Shown here piece after piece: positions 1 to 6,078 of a DNA stretch of 6,097 nucleotides. The stretch is from the NCBI GenBank assembly GCA_947175465.1, contig CAMWMY010000082.1, positions 1 to 6,097 on the forward strand. Reading direction: 5' to 3'. The notes under the pieces were generated by a model. The model ran no database searches. It was given only the letters and a program-made list of their open reading frames with translations, and was not told where the DNA came from. The DNA comes from an uncultured Erysipelotrichaceae bacterium. Lineage in GTDB: Bacteria > Bacillota_I > Bacilli_A > Erysipelotrichales > Erysipelotrichaceae. How positions within the stretch are numbered: the first letter of the stretch is position 1; the number at the start of each line of letters is the position of its first letter. The position numbers were made by a program, and so were the translations under genes.

Positions 1-24
1 TTAAAAAGGAAATTAATTTATACT

Positions 25-55
25 AGTATTTCATTTTTATGAATACTTTTCTTTT
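25..55 (+). terminator. Weak hairpin followed by T-rich tract before ftsW
   Basis: A stem of AGTAT+TCAT against ATGA+ATACT, with one bulged T at 30 and a TTTT loop, is followed directly by TTTCTTTT. This has the outline of an intrinsic terminator or attenuator for transcription entering from the left. The stem is short and mostly A-T, so its stability would be low. It could be chance in AT-rich DNA. Confidence 0.2.
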
Positions 56-93
56 ACTTCTTTTCTTCCTCTTTTTTTCATATACTTTTTTTA

Positions 94-101
94 GAGGTGA
101 T
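94..101 (+). promoter_or_regulatory. Ribosome binding site that sets the ftsW start
   Basis: GAGGTGAT is an uninterrupted match to the core of the 16S-complementary sequence. Its GAGG lies 7 nt before the ATG at 105. It decides the start at 105 over the ATG at 39, which has only T-rich sequence around it. Confidence 0.85.
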
Positions 102-104
102 GAG

Positions 105-1187
105 ATGTTTTCCAATAAATGTCGATTACTTACATGTGAAGTGTTCGCACTCGTATTTGTTGGTGTGATTATGGTAGGTTCAAGTTCGCGTGTATGGGCA
201 GAGGCGAAGTTTGGAGATGCGATGTATTTTATGAGTCGGCAAGCAGTTTTTGCTATTATTGGTTGTTTTATTATGTGGGCTGCTTCTAAAATAAACTTAA
301 AAAAAATAAGACCGCACGCAAAACGTATTTTTATTTTATGTGTGATTGCTTTATTACTTGTTTTAGTACCAGGGATAGGGGTTGCTAGAAATGGGAGTCG
401 TAGTTGGTTTGGAATAGGGTCTTTTCTTATACAACCTTCAGAATTCTTTAAAATTGCAATTATTATTTATATTGCAGATCATTTAGCTAATCGTTATCGT
501 GTGAAATCGTTTAAGCGTGATTTATTGTTTCCAGGATTTTTGACTATGTTAGGTTTTGGACTTATTTTATTACAACCTGATTTTGGAAGTGGCATTGTTA
601 TGGTATGTAGTATCGTTGTAATGGTACTAGCTGCAGATTCACCTATTCATTATTTTGTAAGAGTAGGAATTTTAGGTGCTGCAGGTTTAGGTGGACTTAT
701 TTTATCTGCTCCATATCGTTTAGCACGTATTACTTCATTTATTAATCCTTGGGAAGATCCTTTAGGAGCAGGATTTCAAATTATTCAATCTTTATTTGCA
801 ATTTCTCCAGGAGGAATTTTAGGTGTTGGTTTTGATCAAAGTATGCAGAAACATTTTTATCTTCCAGAACCACAAACAGACTTTATTTTTGCTATTTATG
901 CAGAAGAGTTTGGTTTTTTAGGCTGTCTTTTATTAATTGGTGTATTTTTAATGGTGATTTATGAAGGAGTAAAAATTGCTATGCATGCAAATGATCCTTA
1001 TTTATGTTATATTGCTATAGGACTCATCTCTTTATTTGCTATTCAAGTAATGATTAATTTAGGAGTTGTTGTAGGTTTATTTCCAGTAACAGGAATTACA
1101 TTGCCATTTATTTCTTATGGAGGAAGTTCTTTATTAGTTATGATGGGAAGTATGGGATTATTGATGAGTATTGCAAATACACAATAA
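105..1187 (+). CDS. ftsW: SEDS-family peptidoglycan glycosyltransferase FtsW (SpoVE-like)
   Basis: A 360-residue polytopic membrane protein of the SEDS family (FtsW/RodA/SpoVE). These proteins polymerise lipid II into glycan strands together with a class B penicillin-binding protein; FtsW acts at the division septum. About ten hydrophobic segments are visible. Family motifs are N96-G-S-R-S-W101, QPDFGS at 157-162, YLPEPQTDF at 252-260 containing the catalytic-position aspartate D259 in the large extracellular loop, and PVTGITLPFISYGGSS at 327-342. The start at 105 follows a strong ribosome binding site and gives a normal family length. Placement directly before murG, murB and divIB matches the dcw cluster. 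In Bacillus subtilis this slot is held by the sporulation paralogue SpoVE, and YLPEPQTDF also resembles SpoVE, so FtsW versus SpoVE cannot be settled here. One oddity: the usual GxGLGxS stretch before the loop reads GVGFDQS (240-246). RodA is less likely given the neighbours. Confidence 0.93.
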   Translation: MFSNKCRLLTCEVFALVFVGVIMVGSSSRVWAEAKFGDAMYFMSRQAVFAIIGCFIMWAASKINLKKIRPHAKRIFILCVIALLLVLVPGIGVARNGSRSWFGIGSFLIQPSEFFKIAIIIYIADHLANRYRVKSFKRDLLFPGFLTMLGFGLILLQPDFGSGIVMVCSIVVMVLAADSPIHYFVRVGILGAAGLGGLILSAPYRLARITSFINPWEDPLGAGFQIIQSLFAISPGGILGVGFDQSMQKHFYLPEPQTDFIFAIYAEEFGFLGCLLLIGVFLMVIYEGVKIAMHANDPYLCYIAIGLISLFAIQVMINLGVVVGLFPVTGITLPFISYGGSSLLVMMGSMGLLMSIANTQ

Positions 1188-1223
1188 ATTGTAATGGAAA
1201 AGATACGCATTTATGAAGATGCA

Positions 1224-1232
1224 TGCTATAAT
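1224..1232 (+). promoter_or_regulatory. Extended -10 promoter upstream of murG
   Basis: TGCTATAAT is a perfect extended -10 element: TG, one base, then consensus TATAAT at 1227-1232. At a 17-bp spacer the -35 position (1204-1209, TACGCA) matches the TTGACA consensus at only three bases, as expected for extended -10 promoters that depend less on -35 contact. Transcription would start near 1239, just before the AAGGAG at 1241, giving a leader of about 15 nt. The element lies between the ftsW stop and the murG start, so it could drive murG-murB-divIB independently of ftsW. AT-rich DNA yields such hexamers by chance, but the TG extension and position favour a real site. Confidence 0.6.
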
Positions 1233-1240
1233 AGAAAAAT

Positions 1241-1246
1241 AAGGAG
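1241..1246 (+). promoter_or_regulatory. Ribosome binding site that sets the murG start
   Basis: AAGGAG lies 7 nt before the ATG at 1254 (AAGGAGTGATGAC then ATG). It fixes the murG start. The in-frame ATG at 1194, seven bases after the ftsW stop, would add 20 charged residues not typical of MurG and would read through the promoter element. Confidence 0.85.
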
Positions 1247-1253
1247 TGATGAC

Positions 1254-2330
1254 ATGAGGTTATTATTTGTTACTGGTGGTACAGGTGGACATATTTATCC
1301 TGCTTTGGCATTAGCAGATTATATAAAAAAGCAAGAAAGTGATGTGGAAATTTTATTTGTCGGTAATCATAATCGCATGGAAGCACAAGAAGTACCTAAG
1401 CATGGCTATGAATTTGTAGGCCTTCATGCAAGTGGCTTAGCAGGGAGCTTTACAAAGAAAGCAAAAGCAATTATCCTTATGTTAAAAGCTTATCGACAAT
1501 CGTCATCATTATTAAAAAAATACAAGCCTGATGTTGTTATCGGTTTTGGTGGTTATGTGAGTGCTCCTGTTATGTATGCAGCTTATAAAAAGAAAATACC
1601 AACACTTATTCATGAGCAAAACTCAGTAGTAGGGGTTGCTAATAAAATGGTAGCGAAATATGTAGATAAAATTGTTATTTGTTATCAGAAATGCTTTGAT
1701 GTCTTTGATAGGCAGAAAACACTTTTATTAGGAAATCCTCGTGCCAGTATGGCCATGCAAAGTTCTTTTAATGAGGCCTATTTTCAATCATTAGGCTTAT
1801 CTTTAAAGAAACCTCTTATATTGATTGTCATGGGCTCTTTAGGATCTTCAAGTATCAATACATTAATGAAAGATGTATTGCCTACTTTGAAGAAAGAATA
1901 TCAAATATTATATGTAACTGGTAAACAAAATTACAAGGAAATGAGTACACATAATTATGGTGATCATATTAAGGTAGTTGATTACATTGATCAGCTTTCG
2001 ATTATCCAGCATGTTGACTTGATGATCTGTAGAGCAGGGGCAACTACACTAGCAGAGATAACGGCTTTAGGAAAACCAAGTATTGTAATCCCAAGTCCTT
2101 ATGTTGCGCATAATCATCAATTTTATAATGCAAGTGTACTAGTTGATCATAAAGCAACTTTTATGATCGAAGAAAAAGATTTGAATGCGCATAATTTGAA
2201 AGATAAAATAGAGCAAATTATGCAAAATGATCAGCTTCGTAAGCAGATGGGAGAGGGAGCTAAAAAGTTAGGGTTTCCAAATGCTTGTCAAGATATATAT
2301 ACATTAATAAAGCAAATGAAAAAAAGGTGA
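1254..2330 (+). CDS. murG: UDP-GlcNAc transferase MurG (lipid II synthesis)
   Basis: A 358-residue GT-B glycosyltransferase of family GT28, the usual MurG length. It transfers GlcNAc from UDP-GlcNAc to lipid I, giving lipid II at the cytoplasmic face of the membrane. The N-terminal domain starts with the glycine-rich loop GGTGGHIYP (8-16), then has GFGGYVSAP (97-105) and HEQNS (120-124). The C-terminal domain has GSLGSSSIN (194-202), CRAGATTLAEI (259-269) with the conserved glutamate E268 that lies in the UDP-GlcNAc-binding region, and PSPYVAHNHQFYNA (280-293). The second glycine loop is unusual: most MurGs have GGSQGA or GGSRGA, while here the first glycine is Met193 and Q/R and A become L196 and S198. 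All other motifs are intact, so I expect an active enzyme. The stop at 2328-2330 overlaps the murB ribosome binding site, suggesting coupled translation. Confidence 0.96.
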   Translation: MRLLFVTGGTGGHIYPALALADYIKKQESDVEILFVGNHNRMEAQEVPKHGYEFVGLHASGLAGSFTKKAKAIILMLKAYRQSSSLLKKYKPDVVIGFGGYVSAPVMYAAYKKKIPTLIHEQNSVVGVANKMVAKYVDKIVICYQKCFDVFDRQKTLLLGNPRASMAMQSSFNEAYFQSLGLSLKKPLILIVMGSLGSSSINTLMKDVLPTLKKEYQILYVTGKQNYKEMSTHNYGDHIKVVDYIDQLSIIQHVDLMICRAGATTLAEITALGKPSIVIPSPYVAHNHQFYNASVLVDHKATFMIEEKDLNAHNLKDKIEQIMQNDQLRKQMGEGAKKLGFPNACQDIYTLIKQMKKR

Positions 2331-2335
2331 AGAGA

Positions 2336-3238
2336 ATGAAACTATTAGAAAAATTAAGTGTTTATGGTGATGTAGAATATCAAGAACCTTTATCTAAACA
2401 TACTACTTATCGAATTGGAGGAAAAAGTAGATATTTTATTTATCCTAAAAATATAATGTGTTTAATGTCTATTTTGGATATTTTAAAAGAAGAAAAAATA
2501 ACTTTTAGAATGTTAGGAAAAGGATCTAATATTTTATGTGCTGATGAAGATTATGATGGCGCTATTCTTTGTTTAGATCGTTATTTTAATGAATTTTATT
2601 TTGAAGAAGATGGAACATGTGTAGCACAAGCAGGAACAAGTATTATTTTGCTTGCACATGAAGCGATGAAAAAATCTTTTAGCGGCTTAGAGTTTGCAAG
2701 TGGGATTCCAGGAACAGTTGGAGGAGCTGTTTTTATGAATGCTGGTGCATATCGAAGTGATATAGGAAGCATACTAACAAAGGTATTTGTTCTCAAAGAT
2801 GGTATTTGTACATGGATGACCAAAGAAGAGTTGGCTTTTCAGTATCGTCATTCCATTTTCCAAGAATATCGTCATTGGATTATCCTAGGAGTTGAATTAA
2901 AGCTAACACATGGGGATCAAAAAGAAATTCGTGATCTTATGGATTCTCGAAGAAAAAGAAGAATAGAAGCACAGCCACTTGATAAACCATGTGCAGGAAG
3001 TGTGTTTCGAAATCCTCCAAATGGGCAAGCATGGGAACTTATTGAGCGTATAGGATATCGTGGAAAGCAAGTAGGTGGAGCTAAGGTATCTGAAAAACAT
3101 GCGAACTTTATTATAAATACAGGTGATGCAAAGGCACAAGATGTAATCTCTCTTATTACGATGATTCAAAAAGAAGTGAAACAACAATTTGATATTGATT
3201 TAATTACGGAAGTAGAGAAGTTTAATTGGAAACAATAG
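2336..3238 (+). CDS. murB: UDP-N-acetylenolpyruvoylglucosamine reductase MurB (type II)
   Basis: A 300-residue FAD enzyme that uses NADPH to reduce UDP-GlcNAc-enolpyruvate to UDP-MurNAc in the cytoplasm. The FAD-binding part shows HTTYRIGG, then GKGSNIL (61-67) and GIPGTVGGAVFMNAGAY (123-139). Catalytic positions of the family are present: R171 in YRHS, S222 in AGSVFRNP (the proton-donor serine) and E292 near the C-terminus in TEV. The length, and a direct run from the active-site serine region to the C-terminus, fit the shorter type II MurB of Gram-positives. The ATG at 2336 has AAAGGTGA (2323-2330) just upstream, formed from the end of murG. A longer reading from a TTG at 2285 lies inside murG and lacks a good site. 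The last 13 bases overlap divIB. Confidence 0.96.
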   Translation: MKLLEKLSVYGDVEYQEPLSKHTTYRIGGKSRYFIYPKNIMCLMSILDILKEEKITFRMLGKGSNILCADEDYDGAILCLDRYFNEFYFEEDGTCVAQAGTSIILLAHEAMKKSFSGLEFASGIPGTVGGAVFMNAGAYRSDIGSILTKVFVLKDGICTWMTKEELAFQYRHSIFQEYRHWIILGVELKLTHGDQKEIRDLMDSRRKRRIEAQPLDKPCAGSVFRNPPNGQAWELIERIGYRGKQVGGAKVSEKHANFIINTGDAKAQDVISLITMIQKEVKQQFDIDLITEVEKFNWKQ

Positions 3239-4005
3239 AAGATATCGTACAAGAGTCGATTGGAAAATCATCTAATCGAGGAAAAAGTAAAAAAGAGAGA
3301 AGAAAAAAGAAACGGAAAAAGATACGCTATATCGTTTTTTCCCTTATTCTATGCTTTGGAGTATTTTATTTTATTTCAGATTATGCAAAAGTAAAAAGAT
3401 TGTATGTAACAGGAAATCGATTTTATGACACAAATGAAGTTCTTTCGATTGCCAATCTTTCTTATGAAACACGTTATGCATTAACACCTGGCTTTTACAT
3501 AAAATGGAAGTTGGAAAGAGATCCTTTGATCCAACAAGCAAATGTTACAGTTAATTGGAATGGTACGATTGCAATCCAAGTAGTAGAAGAAACAATTTTT
3601 GGCTATATAGTGAATAATGATGGACAAGCATTTGCCATATTAAAAGATGGAAAGAAGCATGAGATTCAAAAAGAACAATTGGAAAGTATTGTTCATTACC
3701 CTCTTATTTCAGGATTAAGTGATGAAAATCTTACTTTATTAGCTAAATCTTTTATGAATGCTGAAAATCCAATCAAAGATAAATATCTTTCAATGATTTC
3801 AGAAATACGCCCTTATGCTACAAGTTATGATGCCAATATGCTACAATTAGTTATGCAAGATGGAAATGTTATTTATAGTTCTTATGCAGGACTTGGATTA
3901 TTAAATTATTACACTAGTGTTTTAGAGCGATTAAATAGTACACATGTATGTCTTATTGTACAAGAATCTACGAATAGTATTATTTCTACAGAATGCCCTT
4001 CTTAA
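3226..4005 (+). CDS. divIB: Cell division protein DivIB/FtsQ
   Basis: A 259-residue bitopic membrane protein, close to typical DivIB length. DivIB/FtsQ forms a complex with FtsL and DivIC and links the early and late divisome. The sequence shows a short cytoplasmic tail with a very basic cluster (20-34: KSKKERRKKKRKKIR), one membrane span (about 35-51), then an extracellular POTRA domain beginning VKRLYVTGNRFYDTNEV (56-72) and ending near IQVVEETIFGYI, followed by the beta domain. This order is diagnostic even though DivIB sequences diverge quickly. The start is TTG at 3226, inside murB; no in-frame ATG, GTG or later TTG occurs before the membrane span. A purine-rich AGAGAAG (3214-3220) lies 5 nt upstream and is weaker than the sites of the other genes, so translation probably depends on ribosomes finishing murB. 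Confidence 0.9.
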   Translation: METIEDIVQESIGKSSNRGKSKKERRKKKRKKIRYIVFSLILCFGVFYFISDYAKVKRLYVTGNRFYDTNEVLSIANLSYETRYALTPGFYIKWKLERDPLIQQANVTVNWNGTIAIQVVEETIFGYIVNNDGQAFAILKDGKKHEIQKEQLESIVHYPLISGLSDENLTLLAKSFMNAENPIKDKYLSMISEIRPYATSYDANMLQLVMQDGNVIYSSYAGLGLLNYYTSVLERLNSTHVCLIVQESTNSIISTECPS

Positions 4006-4007
4006 GG

Positions 4008-4042
4008 CTAGGAATAGAAATCCTTAGGTATTCTTTGCTTTC
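4008..4042 (+). terminator. Possible weak terminator after divIB
   Basis: CTAGGA (4008-4013) pairs with TCCTTAG (4021-4027) with one bulged T and a 7-nt loop. A T-rich run (TATTCTTTGCTTTCT, 4029-4043) follows. Position right after divIB and before a new promoter makes a terminator sensible. The stem is only 6 bp and the T-run is interrupted, so read-through is likely and the call is tentative. Confidence 0.3.
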
Positions 4043-4062
4043 TAAGTAATATTTGATATAAT
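4034..4062 (+). promoter_or_regulatory. Extended -10 promoter upstream of yloU-fakA
   Basis: TGATATAAT (4054-4062) is a perfect extended -10 with consensus TATAAT at 4057-4062. The -35 is weak: TTTGCT at 4034-4039 (17-bp spacer) or TTGCTT at 4035-4040 (16-bp spacer), three matches each. Transcription would start near 4069, a few bases before AAGGAGG (4074-4080), so the leader is about 18 nt. It would drive the Asp23-family gene and fakA as a separate unit. Its design is the same as that before murG. Confidence 0.65.
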
Positions 4063-4078
4063 GAATTTGATATAAGGA
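4051..4078 (+). repeat. 14-bp tandem repeat spanning promoter and ribosome binding site
   Basis: Two adjacent copies, ATTTGATATAATGA (4051-4064) and ATTTGATATAAGGA (4065-4078), match at 13 of 14 positions. The first copy carries the extended -10 TGATATAAT. The single T-to-G change makes the second copy read AAGGA, which with the next two G bases forms the AAGGAGG ribosome binding site of the following gene. Confidence 0.85.
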
Positions 4079-4086
4079 GGAAAATT

Positions 4087-4446
4087 ATGTCAATTAGTAA
4101 AAGTACACAATTTGGGAACATTCATGTTTCTATTGATGCTATAGCTTCTTTAGCAGGAGGTGCTGTTACAGAATGTTATGGTGTTGTAGGAATGGCATCT
4201 CAAAAATTAGTGAAAGATGGAATTGCAGAGCTATTAAAAAGAGATAACTATGCCAAAGGTGTAGTTGTTCGTCAAAAAGAAGATGCTTTGGAATTAGATT
4301 TATATATTGTAGTATCCTATGGGGTAAAAATTTCAGAAGTTGTAAATGAAGTTCAAAAAAAGGCAAAATATATGCTAGAAAAATCATTGGAATTAGACTT
4401 TCGTACAATTAATGTTTATGTACAAGGTGTAAAGGTAATAAAGTAG
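4087..4446 (+). CDS. yloU: Asp23/Gls24-family envelope stress protein (YloU-like)
   Basis: A 119-residue soluble protein of the Asp23/Gls24 (DUF322) family, nearly the length of B. subtilis YloU. The N-terminal motif GNIHVSIDAIASLAGGAVTE (10-29) continues into CYGVVGM (30-36). The C-terminal half has LDLYIVVSYGVKISEVVNEV (70-89), a helix with VQKKAK, and INVYVQGVKV (108-117). Both halves are typical of the family. There is no signal peptide or membrane span. Family members are tied to alkaline and envelope stress, and staphylococcal Asp23 is membrane-associated through a partner; the exact biochemical role of YloU proteins is unknown. A strong AAGGAGG lies 6 nt before the ATG. Pairing with fakA downstream is the common Firmicutes arrangement and is the main reason for using the yloU name. 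Confidence 0.9.
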   Translation: MSISKSTQFGNIHVSIDAIASLAGGAVTECYGVVGMASQKLVKDGIAELLKRDNYAKGVVVRQKEDALELDLYIVVSYGVKISEVVNEVQKKAKYMLEKSLELDFRTINVYVQGVKVIK

Positions 4447-4455
4447 GTAAGATAT

Positions 4456-6078
4456 ATGAAAACAATAAATGGACAATTATTTAAAAAGATGTTGGAGTCA
4501 GGTGCGAATCATTTAGTCAATGAATATACAAAAATTGATGCATTAAATGTATTCCCAGTACCTGATGGCGATACTGGAACGAATATGTCTTTAACATTTA
4601 ACGCTGGTGTAAAAGATGCATTAGCATGTGATTTTGAAGATGTAAGCTCAATTGCGAAAGTATTATCCAAAGGTCTTTTAATGGGAGCAAGAGGAAATTC
4701 AGGTGTCATTACATCGCAAATTTTCAGAGGGCTTTACCAAGGTGTAGAAGGAATGCAAGAAGTGAATGGTTTGCAATTAGCGAATGCTTTTGTACAGGGA
4801 TCACGTGTAGCCTATAAAGCGGTTATGCGCCCAGTAGAAGGAACCATCCTTACAGTTATTCGTGAAGCTGCAGATTATACATTTGCATATGCAAGTGGTA
4901 TAGAGAATATTACTTGTTTGCAAGTAATAGATAAAATAGTAGAAGAGGCAAAAGCTTCTTTACAACGTACACCAGATTTACTTCCTGTGTTAAAAGAAGT
5001 AGGTGTTGTAGATAGTGGAGGAGCAGGTCTAGTTACTATTTTAGAAGGTTTTCAATCAGCACTTCATGGGAAAGTAATTGAAAAAAATGAACAAGTTTCT
5101 TTACAATCTGTAGCAGGAGCTGAGATGAAAAGTGAAGAATTTGGATATTGTACAGAATTTATTATTCGTCTAAGTGAACAATCTTTAAAAACATTTAAAG
5201 AGGAAAACTTAAAAAATGCACTGGCTAGAATAGGAAATTCAATTGTTTGTGTACAAGATGATGATCTTGTAAAAGTACATGTTCACACACTTACTCCAGG
5301 AGATGCTCTAAATTTAGGACAACGTCATGGAGAATTTGTAAAATTAAAAATTGAAAATATGCAAGAGCAACATGAAAATATTATCATGCATGCAGAAATG
5401 CAAAAAGAAGAGCAGAAAAAAAGCAAGTATGCGATTATTAGTGTAGCAGCTGGTGATGGGTTAAAAGATATGTTCACTGATCTTAGAGTTGATTATGTTA
5501 TCAGTGGTGGACAAACAATGAATCCTTCTACGGAAGATTTTGTAGAAGCAATTCGTAAAGTACATGCTGAGCATATCTTTGTTCTTCCTAACAACTCAAA
5601 TATTATTTTAGCAGCTCAACAAGCAGCTAGTGTATGTGAAGAAGAAAATATTTATGTAATTCCAACAAAATCGATTCCACAAGGATTAAGTGCTTGTATT
5701 ATGTTTAATCCAGAGGTTGATTTTGAAAGCAATATAAAAGAAATGGAACAAGCTGTTTCGGCTGTTAAAACGGGGCAAGTAACTTATGCTATTAAAGATA
5801 CGACATTTGAAGGACTTGCTATTACTGCTGGAGATTACATGGGAATCAAAGAAAAAGATATTGTTGTAAGTACACCAGATAAACTAATGGCTACGAAAAC
5901 ATTATTAGATAATATGGTGAGTGAAGAAAGCGAAATCATTACTTTAATTTATGGTGAAGATGTAACTAAAGAAGAAGTAAGCCAGATAGAAGCTTATATT
6001 CAAGAAAAATTTGATGTAGAAGTAGAAATTAATGAAGGAAAACAACCAGTATATTCTTTCATTATTGGAGTAGAATAA
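4456..6078 (+). CDS. fakA: Fatty-acid kinase catalytic subunit FakA (YloV, DhaL domain)
   Basis: A 540-residue protein, full length for FakA/YloV. FakA phosphorylates a fatty acid held by the DegV-family protein FakB, giving acyl-phosphate for PlsX/PlsY phospholipid synthesis. The N-terminal DhaL kinase domain (about 1-200) shows NVFPVPDGDTGTNM (31-44) with metal-binding aspartates D37 and D39, GARGNSGVITSQIFRG (77-92), RPVEGTILTVIREA (125-138) and GVVDSGGAGLV (183-193). The middle domain starts near EFGYCTEFII and contains C232, H275 and H277. The C-terminal domain (about 325-540) has SGGQTMNPSTED (350-361) and VLPNNSNI, and ends PVYSFIIGVE, matching the family terminus. No fakB is in the window. 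The start lies 9 nt after yloU, and its site (TAGGTAAGAT, 4444-4453) includes the yloU stop codon, implying coupled translation. The site is weaker than the one before yloU. Confidence 0.95.
   Translation: MKTINGQLFKKMLESGANHLVNEYTKIDALNVFPVPDGDTGTNMSLTFNAGVKDALACDFEDVSSIAKVLSKGLLMGARGNSGVITSQIFRGLYQGVEGMQEVNGLQLANAFVQGSRVAYKAVMRPVEGTILTVIREAADYTFAYASGIENITCLQVIDKIVEEAKASLQRTPDLLPVLKEVGVVDSGGAGLVTILEGFQSALHGKVIEKNEQVSLQSVAGAEMKSEEFGYCTEFIIRLSEQSLKTFKEENLKNALARIGNSIVCVQDDDLVKVHVHTLTPGDALNLGQRHGEFVKLKIENMQEQHENIIMHAEMQKEEQKKSKYAIISVAAGDGLKDMFTDLRVDYVISGGQTMNPSTEDFVEAIRKVHAEHIFVLPNNSNIILAAQQAASVCEEENIYVIPTKSIPQGLSACIMFNPEVDFESNIKEMEQAVSAVKTGQVTYAIKDTTFEGLAITAGDYMGIKEKDIVVSTPDKLMATKTLLDNMVSEESEIITLIYGEDVTKEEVSQIEAYIQEKFDVEVEINEGKQPVYSFIIGVE

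Larger units (their letters stand above)
1..104 (+). other. Non-coding leader upstream of ftsW
   Basis: No gene can be supported here. The first 26 bases could carry the last codons of an upstream gene, since all three forward frames stop early, but the fragment is too short to identify. Bases 20-29 are a perfect 10-bp palindrome (ATACTAGTAT). Bases 25-29 (AGTAT) can instead pair with 43-47 (ATACT), continuing into TCAT 31-34 with ATGA 39-42 around a TTTT loop. Bases 47-79 are almost pure pyrimidine, with one A at 56. A TATACT hexamer lies at 81-86. An in-frame ATG at 39 would add 22 residues to FtsW, but it has no ribosome binding site and its codons only read through the T-tract, so I treat it as non-coding. 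Confidence 0.6.

Noticed and set aside
39..104. N-terminal extension of FtsW from the ATG at 39 (22 hydrophobic residues)
   Set aside because: It has no ribosome binding site, and its Phe/Leu run is just the pyrimidine tract read as codons. A strong site precedes the ATG at 105.
1181..1192. Dyad ACAAT-AA-ATTGT over the ftsW stop codon
   Set aside because: Too short, and the 2-nt loop is too tight for an RNA hairpin; nothing supports an operator.
1194..1253. 20-residue N-terminal extension of MurG
   Set aside because: It reads through the promoter and ribosome binding site, and MurG proteins begin close to the GGTGGH loop.
2124..2129. TATAAT inside murG
   Set aside because: No TG extension and no properly spaced -35; it encodes the conserved FYN segment, so chance in AT-rich coding DNA is enough.
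2452..2457. TATAAT inside murB
   Set aside because: No -35 partner at 16-18 bp and no gene start downstream.
2596..3187. Minus-strand open frames opposite murB
   Set aside because: Shadows of a well-supported gene, with no ribosome binding sites and no recognisable domains.
4166..4709. Minus-strand open frames opposite yloU and fakA
   Set aside because: They mirror conserved coding sequence of the opposite strand and resemble no protein family.
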